Source of the DNA: Acanthamoeba lenticulata
Lineage: Eukaryota > Discosea > Longamoebia > Acanthamoebidae
DNA length: 51,454 nucleotides
Assembly (NCBI GenBank): GCA_002179805.1
Contig: NAVB01002886.1
Span: 1 to 51,454 of the forward strand
Direction of reading: 5' to 3'
In this document: positions 33,936-49,989 of the stretch, one piece after another
Position numbering within the stretch: position 1 is the first letter of the stretch
Layout: the number at the start of each line of letters is the position of its first letter
Translations under genes and position numbers: made by a program
Notes under the pieces: model-generated
Databases searched by the model: none
Seen by the model: the letters and a program-made list of their open reading frames with translations, nothing else
Told to the model about the DNA's origin: nothing

Positions 33936-35962
33936 ATGAGGGCAAGATCTGTGGGATCTAGTTTGCTTCGTGGTGCAGCATGCTCCTCTGCAACGCCCGG
34001 CACCTCTCCGATTGCCGGCGCCGCAACCATCGGCCAAACCCCGCGACGACAACGGCCGCCCCTGTTCGATCTGTTTGGCCTTCCCCGTGCCGAATTCGAT
34101 GCCCGATTGAAATCAGATCTTGGCCCTAGATGGACTCCTATGCACAGCAACATCTTGTGGGGCTTCATCTATCGCCACGGTGCTGCGCCCGTTTGTCCAC
34201 GCCATTCAGAGAACCTCTCCATTAATGCTGTGCTGGTTGGTTGCGCAGGCAAAGCTGCACACTCGCTTCGACACATACCCGGCATCAGACGGGAGCTCAG
34301 GGACGAGCTGGCGGCGCGCTACACAATGACGCAGGGGCATGTGCTCACCCAAAGCTGCTCCGAGGACGGCACCCGCAAGTTCCTCCTCGAGTTTGGCGCC
34401 GGCCAGCAAGCCGAGAGTGCGTTGTGATTGTTGTTGTGCACACGTCCCGCTTCATCATGATGGCCTCTAACGTCCTTGCTGCTGCTGCTGCGTTGTGACC
34501 ACCGCGCAGCCGTGTTCATCCCGGAGCCCACGCGCGGCACTCTCTGCGTCTCCTCGCAAGTGGGCTGCACGCTATCGTGCAGCTTTTGCCACACAGGAAC
34601 GCAGCCTGTGGTATGGCGGAGCCCTGCCTCTGCCTGAAACAGAGTGCGCCTCCTCGTGAGGCTCTCTCTCCACCCGGGCCAGTCTCAGCTCATTTGTGCA
34701 ACAACAACACCACAGATGCGCAACTTGTCGGCGGGCGACATTGTGAGCCAAGTGATCCAAGCCAAGCGCATGCTCAACGACTTCCCTACGCTGGACGACC
34801 TGACGACGCGGCACAAGCAGATCCACGAACGGAGGCGGGAAGCCAGGCGCAGACACGCGTCCATGTTCAACAAGCTCCTCCAAGCGGCCGAGCCACCACC
34901 GGAAGAGGACGTTGAGCCAAGGCACCACGCGCAGGGCGAACCAGAAGAGGATAAAGCGGGCGGAGAGCCGCAGCGCAGCGTCACCAACATCGTCTTCATG
35001 GTTCGTGTGTCCACACATTGGTCCAGCTGGCAGGCGAGCTGAGCGCTCTCCTTAACAACAACAACAACGACAACGACACAAACGCAGGGCCAGGGCGAAC
35101 CGTTCTACAACTACCGGAACGTGCGGCAGGCCATCGCCGTCTTAAGCGACTCGGCCGGGCTGGGCATCGGGCAGGGCCGCATCACGGTGTCCACCAGCGG
35201 TGTGGTGCCCAACATCTACCGATTGGCCGAGGACACCAAAGTCAACTTGGGTACACGCCTCTTTCCGCTCAACACACGTGAGAGTCTGGGGACAAGCGCT
35301 GACCTGAACATCTCCTCGGCCCGCGTATGTTCAGCCATCTCGTTGCACGCCACCAACAACGAGCTGCGGTTCGTACTTGGAGTCCGCTTGAGTGCGTGCA
35401 CGCCCGTAGGCCTTTTTGCTCACCGCTCTTGTGACAGGAACGAGCTGGTGCCCATCAACAAGCAATACCCACTGGACGAGCTGCTGAACGCCTGTCGCTT
35501 CTTCTTGTCCATGAAGAGGAAGCGGATCATGTTTGAGTACGTGATGCTCAAGGAGGTGAACGACCAAGCCAAGCACGCCCTTGAGCTCGCCAACCTCATC
35601 GGAAGCTTGCCCAACTCGCTGGTGAATCTCATGTACGAGCACTTGTCACATTTCTTCCGCTTTCGCGGTGCACCTGCTGATCGCGATGCTCCCATTGCAA
35701 TGCAGTCCATTCAACCCGTGGCCGGGCACCAAGTATGACTGCTCCTCCGACGATCAAATCTTAGCCTTCCACAAGATTCTCATCGACCACCAAATCGCCG
35801 CCACCATCCGTTGGCCTCGTACGTTGACAACTCTCTGGTCTTTGCTCGCTTCGTTCAGGGTACTGATTTGGGCGTGCAGGAGGACGGGACATCATGGCTG
35901 CCTGTGGTCAGCTCAAGACCCACCACGACCGCGTGGCACGAATAGAGGCTAGAGGAGCGTAG
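33936..35962 (+). CDS. rlmN: RlmN-type radical SAM RNA methyltransferase, probably organellar
   Basis: Exons 33936..34179, 34249..34416, 34510..34607, 34716..35000, 35088..35250, 35336..35369, 35438..35632, 35706..35818, 35880..35962; 460 aa. RlmN enzymes methylate C2 of adenine in 23S rRNA and some tRNAs. The 4Fe-4S motif is C157-x3-C161-x2-C164 within [16 protein letters not shown]. The two cysteines needed for methyl transfer are C150 (TLCVSSQ) and C442 (IMAACGQL). Other signatures are [29 protein letters not shown], and [11 protein letters not shown]. The Arg/Ser/Ala-rich N-terminus looks like a mitochondrial presequence. An insertion of about 70 charged residues sits between [11 protein letters not shown] and NIVFMGQGEP. 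It follows G6PD after 125 bp. Confidence 0.93.
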
Positions 35963-36062
35963 GGGATGTTTGCTTGTAACGAATGCACAAGATTTACACT
36001 TGCCCTGTTGCCCACATCGCCAGCACTTCCTTCCCTTTGCCAAAGTTGTAAATGCCTTTTCG

Positions 36063-37124
36063 CTAATCCGATTGGTTTTGGGCCAAGCGACCGAAAGTGG
36101 CGGCCACGCGCTTAAACGACTCCTTCGGCGCCCACGGTGGCATCACCTTCGATCGCGGGTCGTCGGCCGGGAATGTTTTGACGAGCGAGAAGCACATCAT
36201 GTCCATGTCCCTTGCGCCTTCCCCTAGAGGATTGGATGGGAACGAAAAGACGTAGACGAACACCGCATCCACGCCGGCGCCTGCGAGCAGTTCGAGTTGT
36301 GTCTCGAGATAGTCCGCCTGCTCCCGCTCGTTCCGGGTCGGGACTACGCCACCCTGAAAGATGCCAGTGCCGTCCTGGTTCACGCCCTGCAGCAGCATGA
36401 AGCCACCATCACCAAGTGCACCTGCGCCATTGTATGAGCAGCAACCAAGCTCCATCACCACAGTGGGCTTGCCCAACTGATAGCGTTGCAGGCCTGCGAG
36501 ATACTGCTCTTTGGACTCCCCTCGGCGGTAGAAGTCGATTCCAACGATGTCGAAGATGCTCCAATCGATGTCCTCAAATGTAGTCGCGGCATACGTCACC
36601 GGCCCGCCGAACTTGCTGCGAACAGTTTCCGCAAATAAGCGCAGGATCTCGTTCAGCTTTGGCCATTGCTCGCGCAGCGCCTGCGGAGCTTGCCCGGTAG
36701 CGGCGCCGCCCCTGGCGAACTGAGCGGCGAGCCAGCCGATCCGGTCCATGAGGGATTCACCGGGGAAAAGCCCTTTGTTGAAGATCGGATACTCGCAGCC
36801 TGCCACGAAGACGATATCGACACCGTCATTTCTCAGCTGTTCGGCCGCTTCAGCCGCCTCGGCGTAATAGGCGCGCGCCTCCTCGGGCCCGACGTTCATC
36901 ATCCATGGATTGAAAAAGACGGTAAGCCCCATCGCATGGGCGATCTGCGAGGCCGCCACCAGGCGGTGGATCTCCTCCCCCTCGATCCGCACGGCGTTGG
37001 CGTGGAGGTGGTTCGCGATGGATCGCAAATCGTATTCTACTAGCGCCGGATCGAATGGTTCGACTGAAAATCCAGCTTCTGTAAACTTCAGGCCGACGTC
37101 GTAGACGATTCCCCGATACTTCAT
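36063..37124 (-). CDS. Intronless bacterial-type TIM-barrel-like protein
   Basis: A single uninterrupted 353-aa frame, the only intronless multi-domain-sized gene in the window. It begins MKYRGIVYDVGLKF. The strand/helix alternation (HANAVRIEGEEIHRLV, GLTVFFNPWMM, VDIVFVAGCEYPIF, FDIVGIDFY, PTVVMELGCCSYNG, VDAVFVYVFSF) fits a (beta/alpha)8 barrel. E111 (GCEYP) and E225 (MELGC) lie at strand ends where retaining glycoside hydrolases place their acid/base and nucleophile. From memory it resembles actinobacterial proteins often labelled abortive phage infection protein; I could not check this, and the label itself is weakly founded. A recent lateral gain from bacteria is inferred from intron absence and composition. 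Convergent with rlmN (100 bp), 267 bp downstream side faces the RecQ fusion gene. Confidence 0.8.
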   Translation of the reverse strand: MKYRGIVYDVGLKFTEAGFSVEPFDPALVEYDLRSIANHLHANAVRIEGEEIHRLVAASQIAHAMGLTVFFNPWMMNVGPEEARAYYAEAAEAAEQLRNDGVDIVFVAGCEYPIFNKGLFPGESLMDRIGWLAAQFARGGAATGQAPQALREQWPKLNEILRLFAETVRSKFGGPVTYAATTFEDIDWSIFDIVGIDFYRRGESKEQYLAGLQRYQLGKPTVVMELGCCSYNGAGALGDGGFMLLQGVNQDGTGIFQGGVVPTRNEREQADYLETQLELLAGAGVDAVFVYVFSFPSNPLGEGARDMDMMCFSLVKTFPADDPRSKVMPPWAPKESFKRVAATFGRLAQNQSD

Positions 37125-37391
37125 TTGGAGGCTACACTGGCTGTTGTACTGTGTGCTGCCTTCTTGAAGCTGTGGGATTTAAGTTTGGTCCTTTCCGCAA
37201 CATTTTACTGACCGACCGAATCTGCTTGGTCAAGAACTCCACAGTTTTGGCCAATAGCGATTTTGCAGCTGGCGCAAAGCGGCACATCAGGTGTCGGACA
37301 CTATCAGTTCTGTGCGATGTGGTTTAACAACTGGCCCTAGCCCACCTTTTGCCCAGCCGGATAGCCAGGAACCCTCATTCTCCTTGCTGTG

Positions 37392-42913
<5,522 letters not shown>

Positions 42914-43028
42914 GTTGTGGCTCGCCGACACTGTGGACGCACAAGAGGAAGCAACGGCCGGGACAATTTTGTTCGTAGAAGAAATTAAAGCACGCATTCC
43001 TAAAATACCGACGAAATCTGTTTGGAGC

Positions 43029-44992
43029 CTATTGGAGGGTACAGTTGAAGCATGTGGCCGAGGCCTGAGCCCGACCTGCTTTCGCACGACCCGGTGTCCA
43101 TATGCTGACATCACCGTCACCTTCGGCTTCGTCGCCTTCGAGAAGCGGTTCTCGGAATGTTGACGATTCGCGGTTTGGGCGAGGGTCGCTCCGCCACTTG
43201 CCTGAGTTGCGCTGGCTGCTGGGCGGCGGCAGGTGTCCGTCATCCAGCTGCATCTGCTCTACTCGTCCGGCCGTCAGGATCTGGCTTTGACGCTTCACTT
43301 CTTGCAGTTCTTTCTGTAGCGCCGCCTTCTCTGCCTCCAGCTGGACCGATCGGCGACGCATGAGAGAAACGCCCAACAAAAAGCGGTCCAGCAGGGAACA
43401 GCTCCGCTTACCTGCAGGCGAGTTTTGAGCTCCTTCTGGGCCATCGCCTTCCACTGAGCAACGTCCACTTCGCTCTTTCTCTTTTCTTCGGCCAGCTTGG
43501 CTTGCAGATCGTGGACCTTGCCCTCGAGCAGCTCCTTCATCTCGGCCATTTGCAGCTTCATCATTTCGATTGCCTGGTATAACACTCGGAGAACGTCGCC
43601 ACATCAGTACAACACGGCACAGGCACCGTCAAAAAATGAGCAGGTAATGCAGGGACCTGAGCCGGATCACTGGTATCGCCGACATCATCGATAAGGCGCT
43701 GTATCTTGGTGAAGGAATCCAGCTCCTTTCTCATGGACTCCACGGCCTCCTGTTTCTGCTGGACCTCCTCCCGCAGTTGCCTTACCTCCTCGTCTCTGCT
43801 CGAACCATCGCCAGACTAGCAGTTGAACACACCACGATGGTGCAGCGTTCAATTGCCACGAAAACGTTAACGCTTGCAGGTAGCGTACAGTACAGTGTGG
43901 AAGGAGAGAGAGCTTACATGTTGCTCGCGCTCGGCGAGCTGCTCCTCGAGTTGTTTTAGCTGCGTCTTGAGCAAGTAGCGCTCCTGTTGCAACTGCTTGA
44001 TGTTCTTTTGTTCTTTCTCGAGGATAAACTGTGCCTTGCGCTTCTCGGCCTCCAGAGCCTCCTTTGTCTCTCGGAACGCCTTTTCCAACTCTGAGTGGCT
44101 CACACGCACAGGGACCATTGGGGGAGCAACTATGAGCTGTAGCCAACAAGGTAATCACAACAGTCCCACATCACGAGGTGCACCCTTGACTTCAAGCTCG
44201 CGCGTTTGATACCGCTGCAAGAGCTCCGAGTCGCGAAGTGGCGGGGTCGATCCGAATCGGTCTGACGTGGCCGGAGACGACGAAACTGAACTCGGTGCAG
44301 ACCGCTGCAACGTCGGACCTCCCGACGACTTGGTCAAGTCGATCTCGGAGAGATTCGTGACGATGGCAGCCGCCGGCAGCGGCGCTGGAGCGAGTGAAGG
44401 TGAGGCTGACGCGGCAGCGGCATAGCCAGACGATGAGTTGAGAGCAGCGCTGAGCAGCGAGGCCGCAGCAAGCGCGACGCCTGGCGAGGAGGAAGAGGCG
44501 TAATAGGCACTGGAGCGGCGGAGGGCGTCCATCCACTCCTCCATCTCCGGCATAGAGCGGGCGTGGAGGTAATAGGTGCGTTGTGAGTCGCCGCCATCAT
44601 GCACCACCTCAAAGAGAAACGGGTTGGCGGGCGAGGGGTCCGCAGGACCAATGCTGATCACTTCAGCCATGGGAATAGAGCCCAGGGCGGGCATCCCGGG
44701 CTTCTTGTGGTATGTCAGTGTGTTGTCCTCGAGGACGAACCAACGAAGCTTGAGCGTTTTGATGTACGGTTTCTTGCCTCGCTTATGAAGCCAACCCTGT
44801 TTGATGGGGGCCACTGGTTGACTGTGGCCTTGTTGGGTGGCGGCGGTGTGCTGCAGCCCCCCCCCCAATCAAGTGAGCCGGAGGAGAGTTCTCTCACCCC
44901 CTTTGGATTTTCAAAGCACGTACCGCTGCAGCTGCCGCTCCGGTGCCACTGCTAACGTGAGTCACACGAATGGGTCCTGTTACTGTTTCCAT
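43029..44992 (-). CDS. PH domain and coiled-coil protein
   Basis: Exons downward: 44992..44924, 44850..44184, 44129..43918, 43815..43657, 43573..43412, 43340..43029; 526 aa. After a short N-terminus, a pleckstrin homology domain spans about 35-140: IKQGWLHKRGKK, LRWFVLEDNTLTYHKK, and the closing EMEEWMDALRR with the invariant Trp. The basic residues between strands 1 and 2 suggest binding to phosphoinositides. An Ala/Ser/Pro-rich linker follows (about 140-240). Three charged coiled-coil blocks (SELEKAFRETKEALEAEKRK, VRQLREEVQQKQEAVESM, MKLQMAEMKELLEGKVHD) fill 250-440. The tail is polar and ends with two Cys. Function is not known; a membrane-linked scaffold is the simplest reading. It lies 115 bp upstream of the RecQ fusion start on the same strand. 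Confidence 0.85.
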
Positions 44993-45282
44993 CGTCGCTT
45001 GACCAGCAAGAAGGCAATATCAAGAGAAACAACAAACGAGGTGAGTTACATATCCTGAATTCTTTCGAAATAATTATGCACAATTTTGGCGGCAATAAGA
45101 GCACGGACATCAAGACCTTCAAGATGGAGTAAGCCACGTGGATGGCAAAAAAAAGTTAACCCAAGCGTTTTCAGTCTTCCGCTGGACGAAAAACGAGAGC
45201 AGAACTTTGAATACCAATAATAGGTCTCCGCAGGTCACATCTTTGTTCCAATTAATTGGAGTTGGGTTGAACCTCAGCAGAA
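44993..45282. promoter_or_regulatory. Divergent intergenic region between PH and PP2C-like genes
   Basis: 290 bp between two start codons, more AT-rich than the flanking exons (for example around 45055-45085). I see no coding or RNA gene in it. It should hold the promoters of both genes. Confidence 0.4.
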
Positions 45283-48200
45283 ATGGATCTTGAATGGGAG
45301 GCGTTCAAGGCCCAAGCAGCTTTAAATTTGGTGCGTCGAGTCTTTGTAATCTCTTGAACTTCGATGTGGACCTCTCCGTTGACCTGTTGAACAACAGAGC
45401 AAGGGCCAGCCCCAGGGCCAAGGCCAGAGCACCGACGTTTCGAAAGGGAAGCTGAAGCTGCAGCCCATGCCTGGGCAGGTCTCAGTGAGCACGGTTGTTG
45501 ACCCAGAAGAGGAAGTTGCCCCAGTGAGACAGCGCGCTGTGCGCGGTCCCGCTCCTGTTTTGGCAGCGCTCAAGAACAGCCGCTTCTCTAGATCACTTGA
45601 CACCTTCGCGCAAAACGACGACGCCATTCGGCCCACAGCCGAGCTGACCGACAACTCACAGACACCGGAAGTGCCGCGGTCTCGCCTCGGCTCTGGTAAA
45701 AGAAGCAGTTCACCCAAGGTAAACTGCTCTCCCTATTCTCTCCTCTTCAGGTGAGAAACGAGCAGCTCACACACATGGGGCGCCGCGCGTGGTAGGCGGA
45801 GAGAAGGAACAAGGACAAGGCGCCTGGACAGCCGGTGTCACCACGCAACTACGACGTGTTCAAGTTGTTTGGGCGTAAGAAGGACAAGTCAGCCAAAGCG
45901 GGCGAGGCCGACACACCTCTTTTCGACCAGCCCGCTCGCGATTGCAAGCAGGGCTCCCCCGAAGAGTCAGGGCGCAGCGGACCGACAAAAGGCGGCCGCG
46001 GCTGGATGCGCTCTCAGGAAAAGCGAAGCGCGAGCACAACCGACCAGTCCGACTCCACCTACTCAATCATACCTCAACATGTGATGCAACGCCTGCTGGA
46101 CACGATCCCAGACGATGTCTATTTCAGACCGCTGGAAGACGTGTACACAAAGCTTGGCGAGGACGACCCCACGCCGGCGTGCTACATCGAAGGGCCCGAC
46201 GCGAGCGAGGTCCAGGCCACCATGCACCACTACCACAAGTGCTCCCGCTCCAATGCGCGCCTCAGCCAGGGGAGCGACACAGGCAGCGACTCGAGCGAGG
46301 GCGAGTGGCCGAACAACAACAGCAGCCTCAAGGAGGGCGCTGTACGTGCGTGCGGCCAGTCAGTCTCCACGTATCCGCGAGTGTTGGCCTTGCCCGGCGC
46401 CAGGCTCGGTACACACATTCGCACACGCACATGCGCGCCCAGATCACACGAGCTCCTCTCCGTCATTCTAACCCTCGTCACCGGTTCTGGACGGATGACG
46501 GCAGGTGATCCCGTGTGCGACTGCTTTGCGCTGCGAGTTTATCGAAACGGAGCTATTTTCTGCCTCTGCGATGGGTGCGGTTGGGGACGAGCAGCGGTGG
46601 ATGCGGCCAACATCGTGCGATCCGTGTTCATGCAGAGCCTTCACCAGCATCCGTTGGTCGTGGTCCAGTCTTTGCGGCGAGAGCTGAAACCGCCCGATCT
46701 TGTGCAGTCCGCGTCCAGCGAGGGTAAGCGGGCTGATGAATCAAGTCGGCAGCGGGCACAAAGCGATGCAGGAGGAGGAGCAGGCGGAGGAGGAGGAAAG
46801 GGAAAGGGGAAAGTGATCAGGGGTGCCCATAAGATGATGGAAATGATGGGCGTGAGCTCGTCCAGCGACGGGAACGGCAGGCGATCCATCAGAGCAGCTG
46901 CAGAGTGCTTGCTTCAACTGGTGGCCAAGGCCCACAATGGCATTCTCGCCGGAAAGTATGTCAACTCTCTCTCTCTCTCTCTCCGCTCGCCAGAACGCGA
47001 CGCGTTTTTATAATCATTCTTTTCCTTTAATCAATTAACTTTACTATTTATTTATTTTTGATTCATTTTCATTTTCGTTTTCGTCAATACAGGGAAGTGT
47101 GGGAATGTGGCACAACCACAGTGTGCGCAGGTATCGTGGTGGATCTCGACTTGCCCGATTCGCCCGGGGTACGTACACAGCTTGCCAAGGCTTGGCCCTC
47201 CATACCGAGTGCTGACTGATTCTGGGGGCAGGCCTCTGGGGAACCGGCGATGCTCAAAAAGTCGGGGCTCTTCGCGAATGACAAAAAGCTAAAATCATCC
47301 CAAGCACGACGCAGTTCCGAAATCGACGCGCCAACACAGAGCACCCCAACGAAAAAGGGCATCATTTTTGTTTCCATTGGCGACTGCAAGGTGTTTTTGT
47401 ATTCCCACCTCAACGGCACGGTCAAGGATCTCACCTTCGGCAACAGGTACCACAACGATCATTGGGAGAGGATGGAGGGCTGTTATTTTCTTGTTTGGCA
47501 CTCATCGTCGCCTTCCCCATCCCCTTCCCAAGGTTGAACGCAACGTCGGTGAACGATTGCGGCGGGCGGCTCGGCCCCGCGGCGGGCACGGAGTCGTCTG
47601 AGCCCGACCTCAGAAACCTCGAAATTTACTTCTTCGAGTGCTACGAGGGCGACTGCCTGTGGGCCGTCAGTGATGGCGTCCACGACAACTTTGACCCGCA
47701 AATGGTGGGACTGCAGCCTCACGACATTGACGAACGGGTAAAGCCGAGCCCCCGTTTTTGCTGCATTTCTCCTTATTTATTTAACAAACAAATGTATTCA
47801 ACTCTGCTTCATCCGTGCAGGAGTCAGCCGATTGGGACTTGATTAGTCCAGAGACGGCAGCGCGGCTCAAAAACGCATTTAGCATTCGAGCTCTGGAGTG
47901 GGAGCTGCTTGCAAATGGAGGCGCCGAGCAGACGCCTGCACTGCAAGCATCGTTGGCTCTGCCCGAAGCGCCCGCCGCTCCAGCCAAGGGACAGATTTCC
48001 GCTTCGCTGTCCCTCGGTCGTGACAAGATCTTCTACAACTCGATGGCCCCGCAAGTGGCCAAGTCCCCTGCCCCAGAAGTGACCCTGAGCAAACCGGAAG
48101 GCCTCCCGTCGGTCGTGGTGGCGCCGACGCTGACAGCGGCGGTCAAGCCCGTGGCTGATGAGGCCTGCTCTATTGTGCCCAGCGACGGCCCACAGGCCCC

Positions 48201-48432
48201 GCCAGAGCTCTCACGCATCGCGCTGTCCGGCCTGTGTAAGGACGAGTTTGAGCGACGGTCATGCGTGATCAACCCGGCCGAGGTGACGCGCAAGCTGATC
48301 GGCTTGTGCTTGGACCAGACCCAGCACACGCGTAATTTCATGGAGCAGAACCCCGACAAGCGTCAACCCTGTGACTATCGCGTCTTCCCTGGCAAGCTCG
48401 ACCACACGACTTGCCTCGCCTTCCATGCTTGA
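45283..48432 (+). CDS. PP2C-like (PPM) domain protein
   Basis: Exons 45283..45330, 45398..45718, 45796..46345, 46505..46955, 47093..47168, 47232..47446, 47533..47737, 47821..48432; 825 aa. The N-terminal 300 residues are mostly disordered, with YDVFKLFGRKKDK and a Ser/Asp-rich part. The PP2C-like core shows DCFALRVYRNGAIFCLCDG (D329-G330) then CGWG, GTTTVCAGIVVDLDL, IIFVSIGDCKVFLY, and LWAVSDGVHDNFDPQ (D601, D605, D608). PPM phosphatases bind two Mn/Mg ions through such Asp residues and remove phosphate from Ser/Thr. Long Gly/Lys and Ser-rich inserts interrupt the core. The variant DGCGWG in place of DGHGG, and no obvious first-motif Glu-Asp, leave open whether it is an active phosphatase. 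The start at 45283 is the first ATG and its 16 residues splice in phase. Confidence 0.75.
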
Positions 48433-48531
48433 GCGCCTCCTTGTGGGCCAATTTGTTGTAAAAAAAACATTTTATTTTTAAGTATTTTCCGCTTTTTTCT
48501 TCTCCGCGAACCCAAGAAGAAAGCGAAGAGC

Positions 48532-49342
48532 ATGGGGCAGAGCTGGAACTGGCCCGGTGTGTACTGGGCGCTGCGAAGTGCGGTCTGGCAGCGAGGTCTT
48601 GTGGTGCCCCACGCCCGTGTGCCCGACATTCGTGGGATAAATTGGGCTGCACTCAAGTCCCGTGGCTGCCGCGGTGTTGTCTTCGACAAGGACAATACCC
48701 TCACCGCACCCTACGCCCCTTCTGTCTTCCCTCCACTTGCCGTACGCCCCACTTCTGGCTTTCTTCGGTTCGTTGGTCTCACAGTGCTGCGCCGCTGGGC
48801 GAGGACGGAACAGGAAGCACTGAGCAAATGCTTGGAGGTGTTTGGGCGCGATGGCGTCGTTGTGTTCTCTAACTCGGCGGGATCTGGTGACGACGTGGAC
48901 CATCAAGAGGCTCAGCGCATCGAGCGCTCCTTAGGCCTGCCGGTACTGCGCCACGCGCACAAGAAGCCGCGTGGGTTCGACAGCGTCATGCAGCACTTTG
49001 GAGCCGGCGCCACGTCTCCCGCGCAGCTGGCGATGGTGGGCGATCGCTACTTCACCGACATCCTGTTCGGCAACCTCCACGGAATGCTCACCATTCACAC
49101 GTCCTTCCTCACAATGGCCGGTGATCCTGCTGTTGTGAAAGCGGTACGCCCTCCTGCCAGAAGAGCGGCTCACATGTCCTGGCTCACAAGCAAGCGGCTT
49201 GGTGCAGATAAGGGGCTGGGAGGAGCGGTATGTGCTCTGGCTGATGAATAAGGGCATCAAGCCACCTGCCCATCCGCTCGACGACTCTTCTATTATAGAG
49301 AAAGCTGCCCCTACGACTACTTCGGAAACATCCTCTCCATAG
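48532..49342 (+). CDS. GEP4: Phosphatidylglycerophosphate phosphatase, GEP4 type
   Basis: Exons 48532..48741, 48814..49143, 49208..49342; 224 aa. It is a HAD-superfamily phosphatase of the GEP4/PGP phosphatase family: VVFDKDNTLTAPY with nucleophile D52 and D54, VVVFSNSAGSGDD, HKKPRG with the phosphate-contact Lys, and MVGDRYFTDILFGN with metal-binding Asp. In yeast the enzyme dephosphorylates phosphatidylglycerophosphate on the matrix side of the inner mitochondrial membrane, a step toward cardiolipin. The hydrophobic and basic N-terminus (WALRSAVWQRGLVVP) fits membrane contact or import. The frame stays open through both introns, but removal of 48742..48813 gives the continuous family sequence PPLAEALSKCLEVFGR. 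The final exon supplies IRGWEERYVLWLMNKG. Confidence 0.92.
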
Positions 49343-49380
49343 CATGTGCTCGCATTACTATTTCATAAACGTGCTGCATG

Positions 49381-49797
49381 CTACTGTGGTGGCTTGCTCT
49401 CTCCTGTAACGATGTCGTGCTGTTTCTTCGCCACCTGAAGGGATGGACGGTCAGTTACAAGAGAGTGTTGCGCAAAGAGTGTACTGGCGGTAGGCACCTT
49501 TTCGTGTATCTGCATGACGCAATCACGGCCAGTGATGATCATCCGAGCAATCGTTTCTGGGTCAGTTTCAGTTCGCGAAACCTCAAACTCCTTGCGCGCG
49601 CTCGCTCGCAGTACGGGACCCCTGTGGGAGGAAGAAGACCAATTGCCTCAGCCGAACCACCATCACATAACAGGGGAGGGGCATGCACACATCAGATGGC
49701 CCTGCTCATTTCGTGTGGTGTCGAACAGGCGGCATGCTCGCAGCACGTCTCGATAGAGGCGCAGCGCTTCTGTGCGTGTGGTCGCAGCTTTGCTCAT
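49381..49797 (-). CDS. Small LYR-motif protein
   Basis: Exons downward: 49797..49691, 49621..49498, 49434..49381; 94 aa, the usual size of the family. The start gives MSKAATTRTEALRLYRDVLR, containing the LYR tripeptide (14-16) near the N-terminus. The conserved downstream pattern follows: LRASARKEFEVSR and DPETIARMIITGRDCVMQIH. LYR proteins are three-helix mitochondrial adaptors that bind the acyl carrier protein and assist iron-sulfur delivery or assembly of respiratory complexes. The subfamily cannot be fixed from sequence alone. The gene is too split to stand out as a single ORF. It converges with the GEP4 gene (38 bp between stops) and is divergent to the mitochondrial RNA polymerase gene across 192 bp. 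Confidence 0.82.
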
Positions 49798-49989
49798 CTT
49801 TCTGGACTTCCCTCTTTTCTCTTCTTCCTTTTTTTTTTCTTGAATTTCTTCATCCTAATTGTCGACGCCGGGCAATGAAATTTTGCGCGCAACACCCCAA
49901 TCTCCTTTCCTATAATCCCGCGATTGCGGCATCTTGACGCATCGAGCGTTGTGTGGCGCCATCTTCGAAGAGTCCCTGCAGAACACACC

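Noticed and set aside
37125..37391. Possible small gene between the intronless ORF and the RecQ fusion
   Set aside because: No frame there has coding character; it is best read as the promoter of the intronless gene plus the 3' end of the fusion gene.
42914..43243. N-terminal extension of the RecQ frame upstream of 42913
   Set aside because: The extension overlaps the last exon of the PH/coiled-coil gene on the same strand and has no helicase family character; the MAAAL start is simpler.
49378..49878. 166-codon plus-strand frame between GEP4 and the RNA polymerase
   Set aside because: The opposite strand holds the LYR-motif protein in three phase-matched exons with conserved spacing; the plus-strand frame has no family character.
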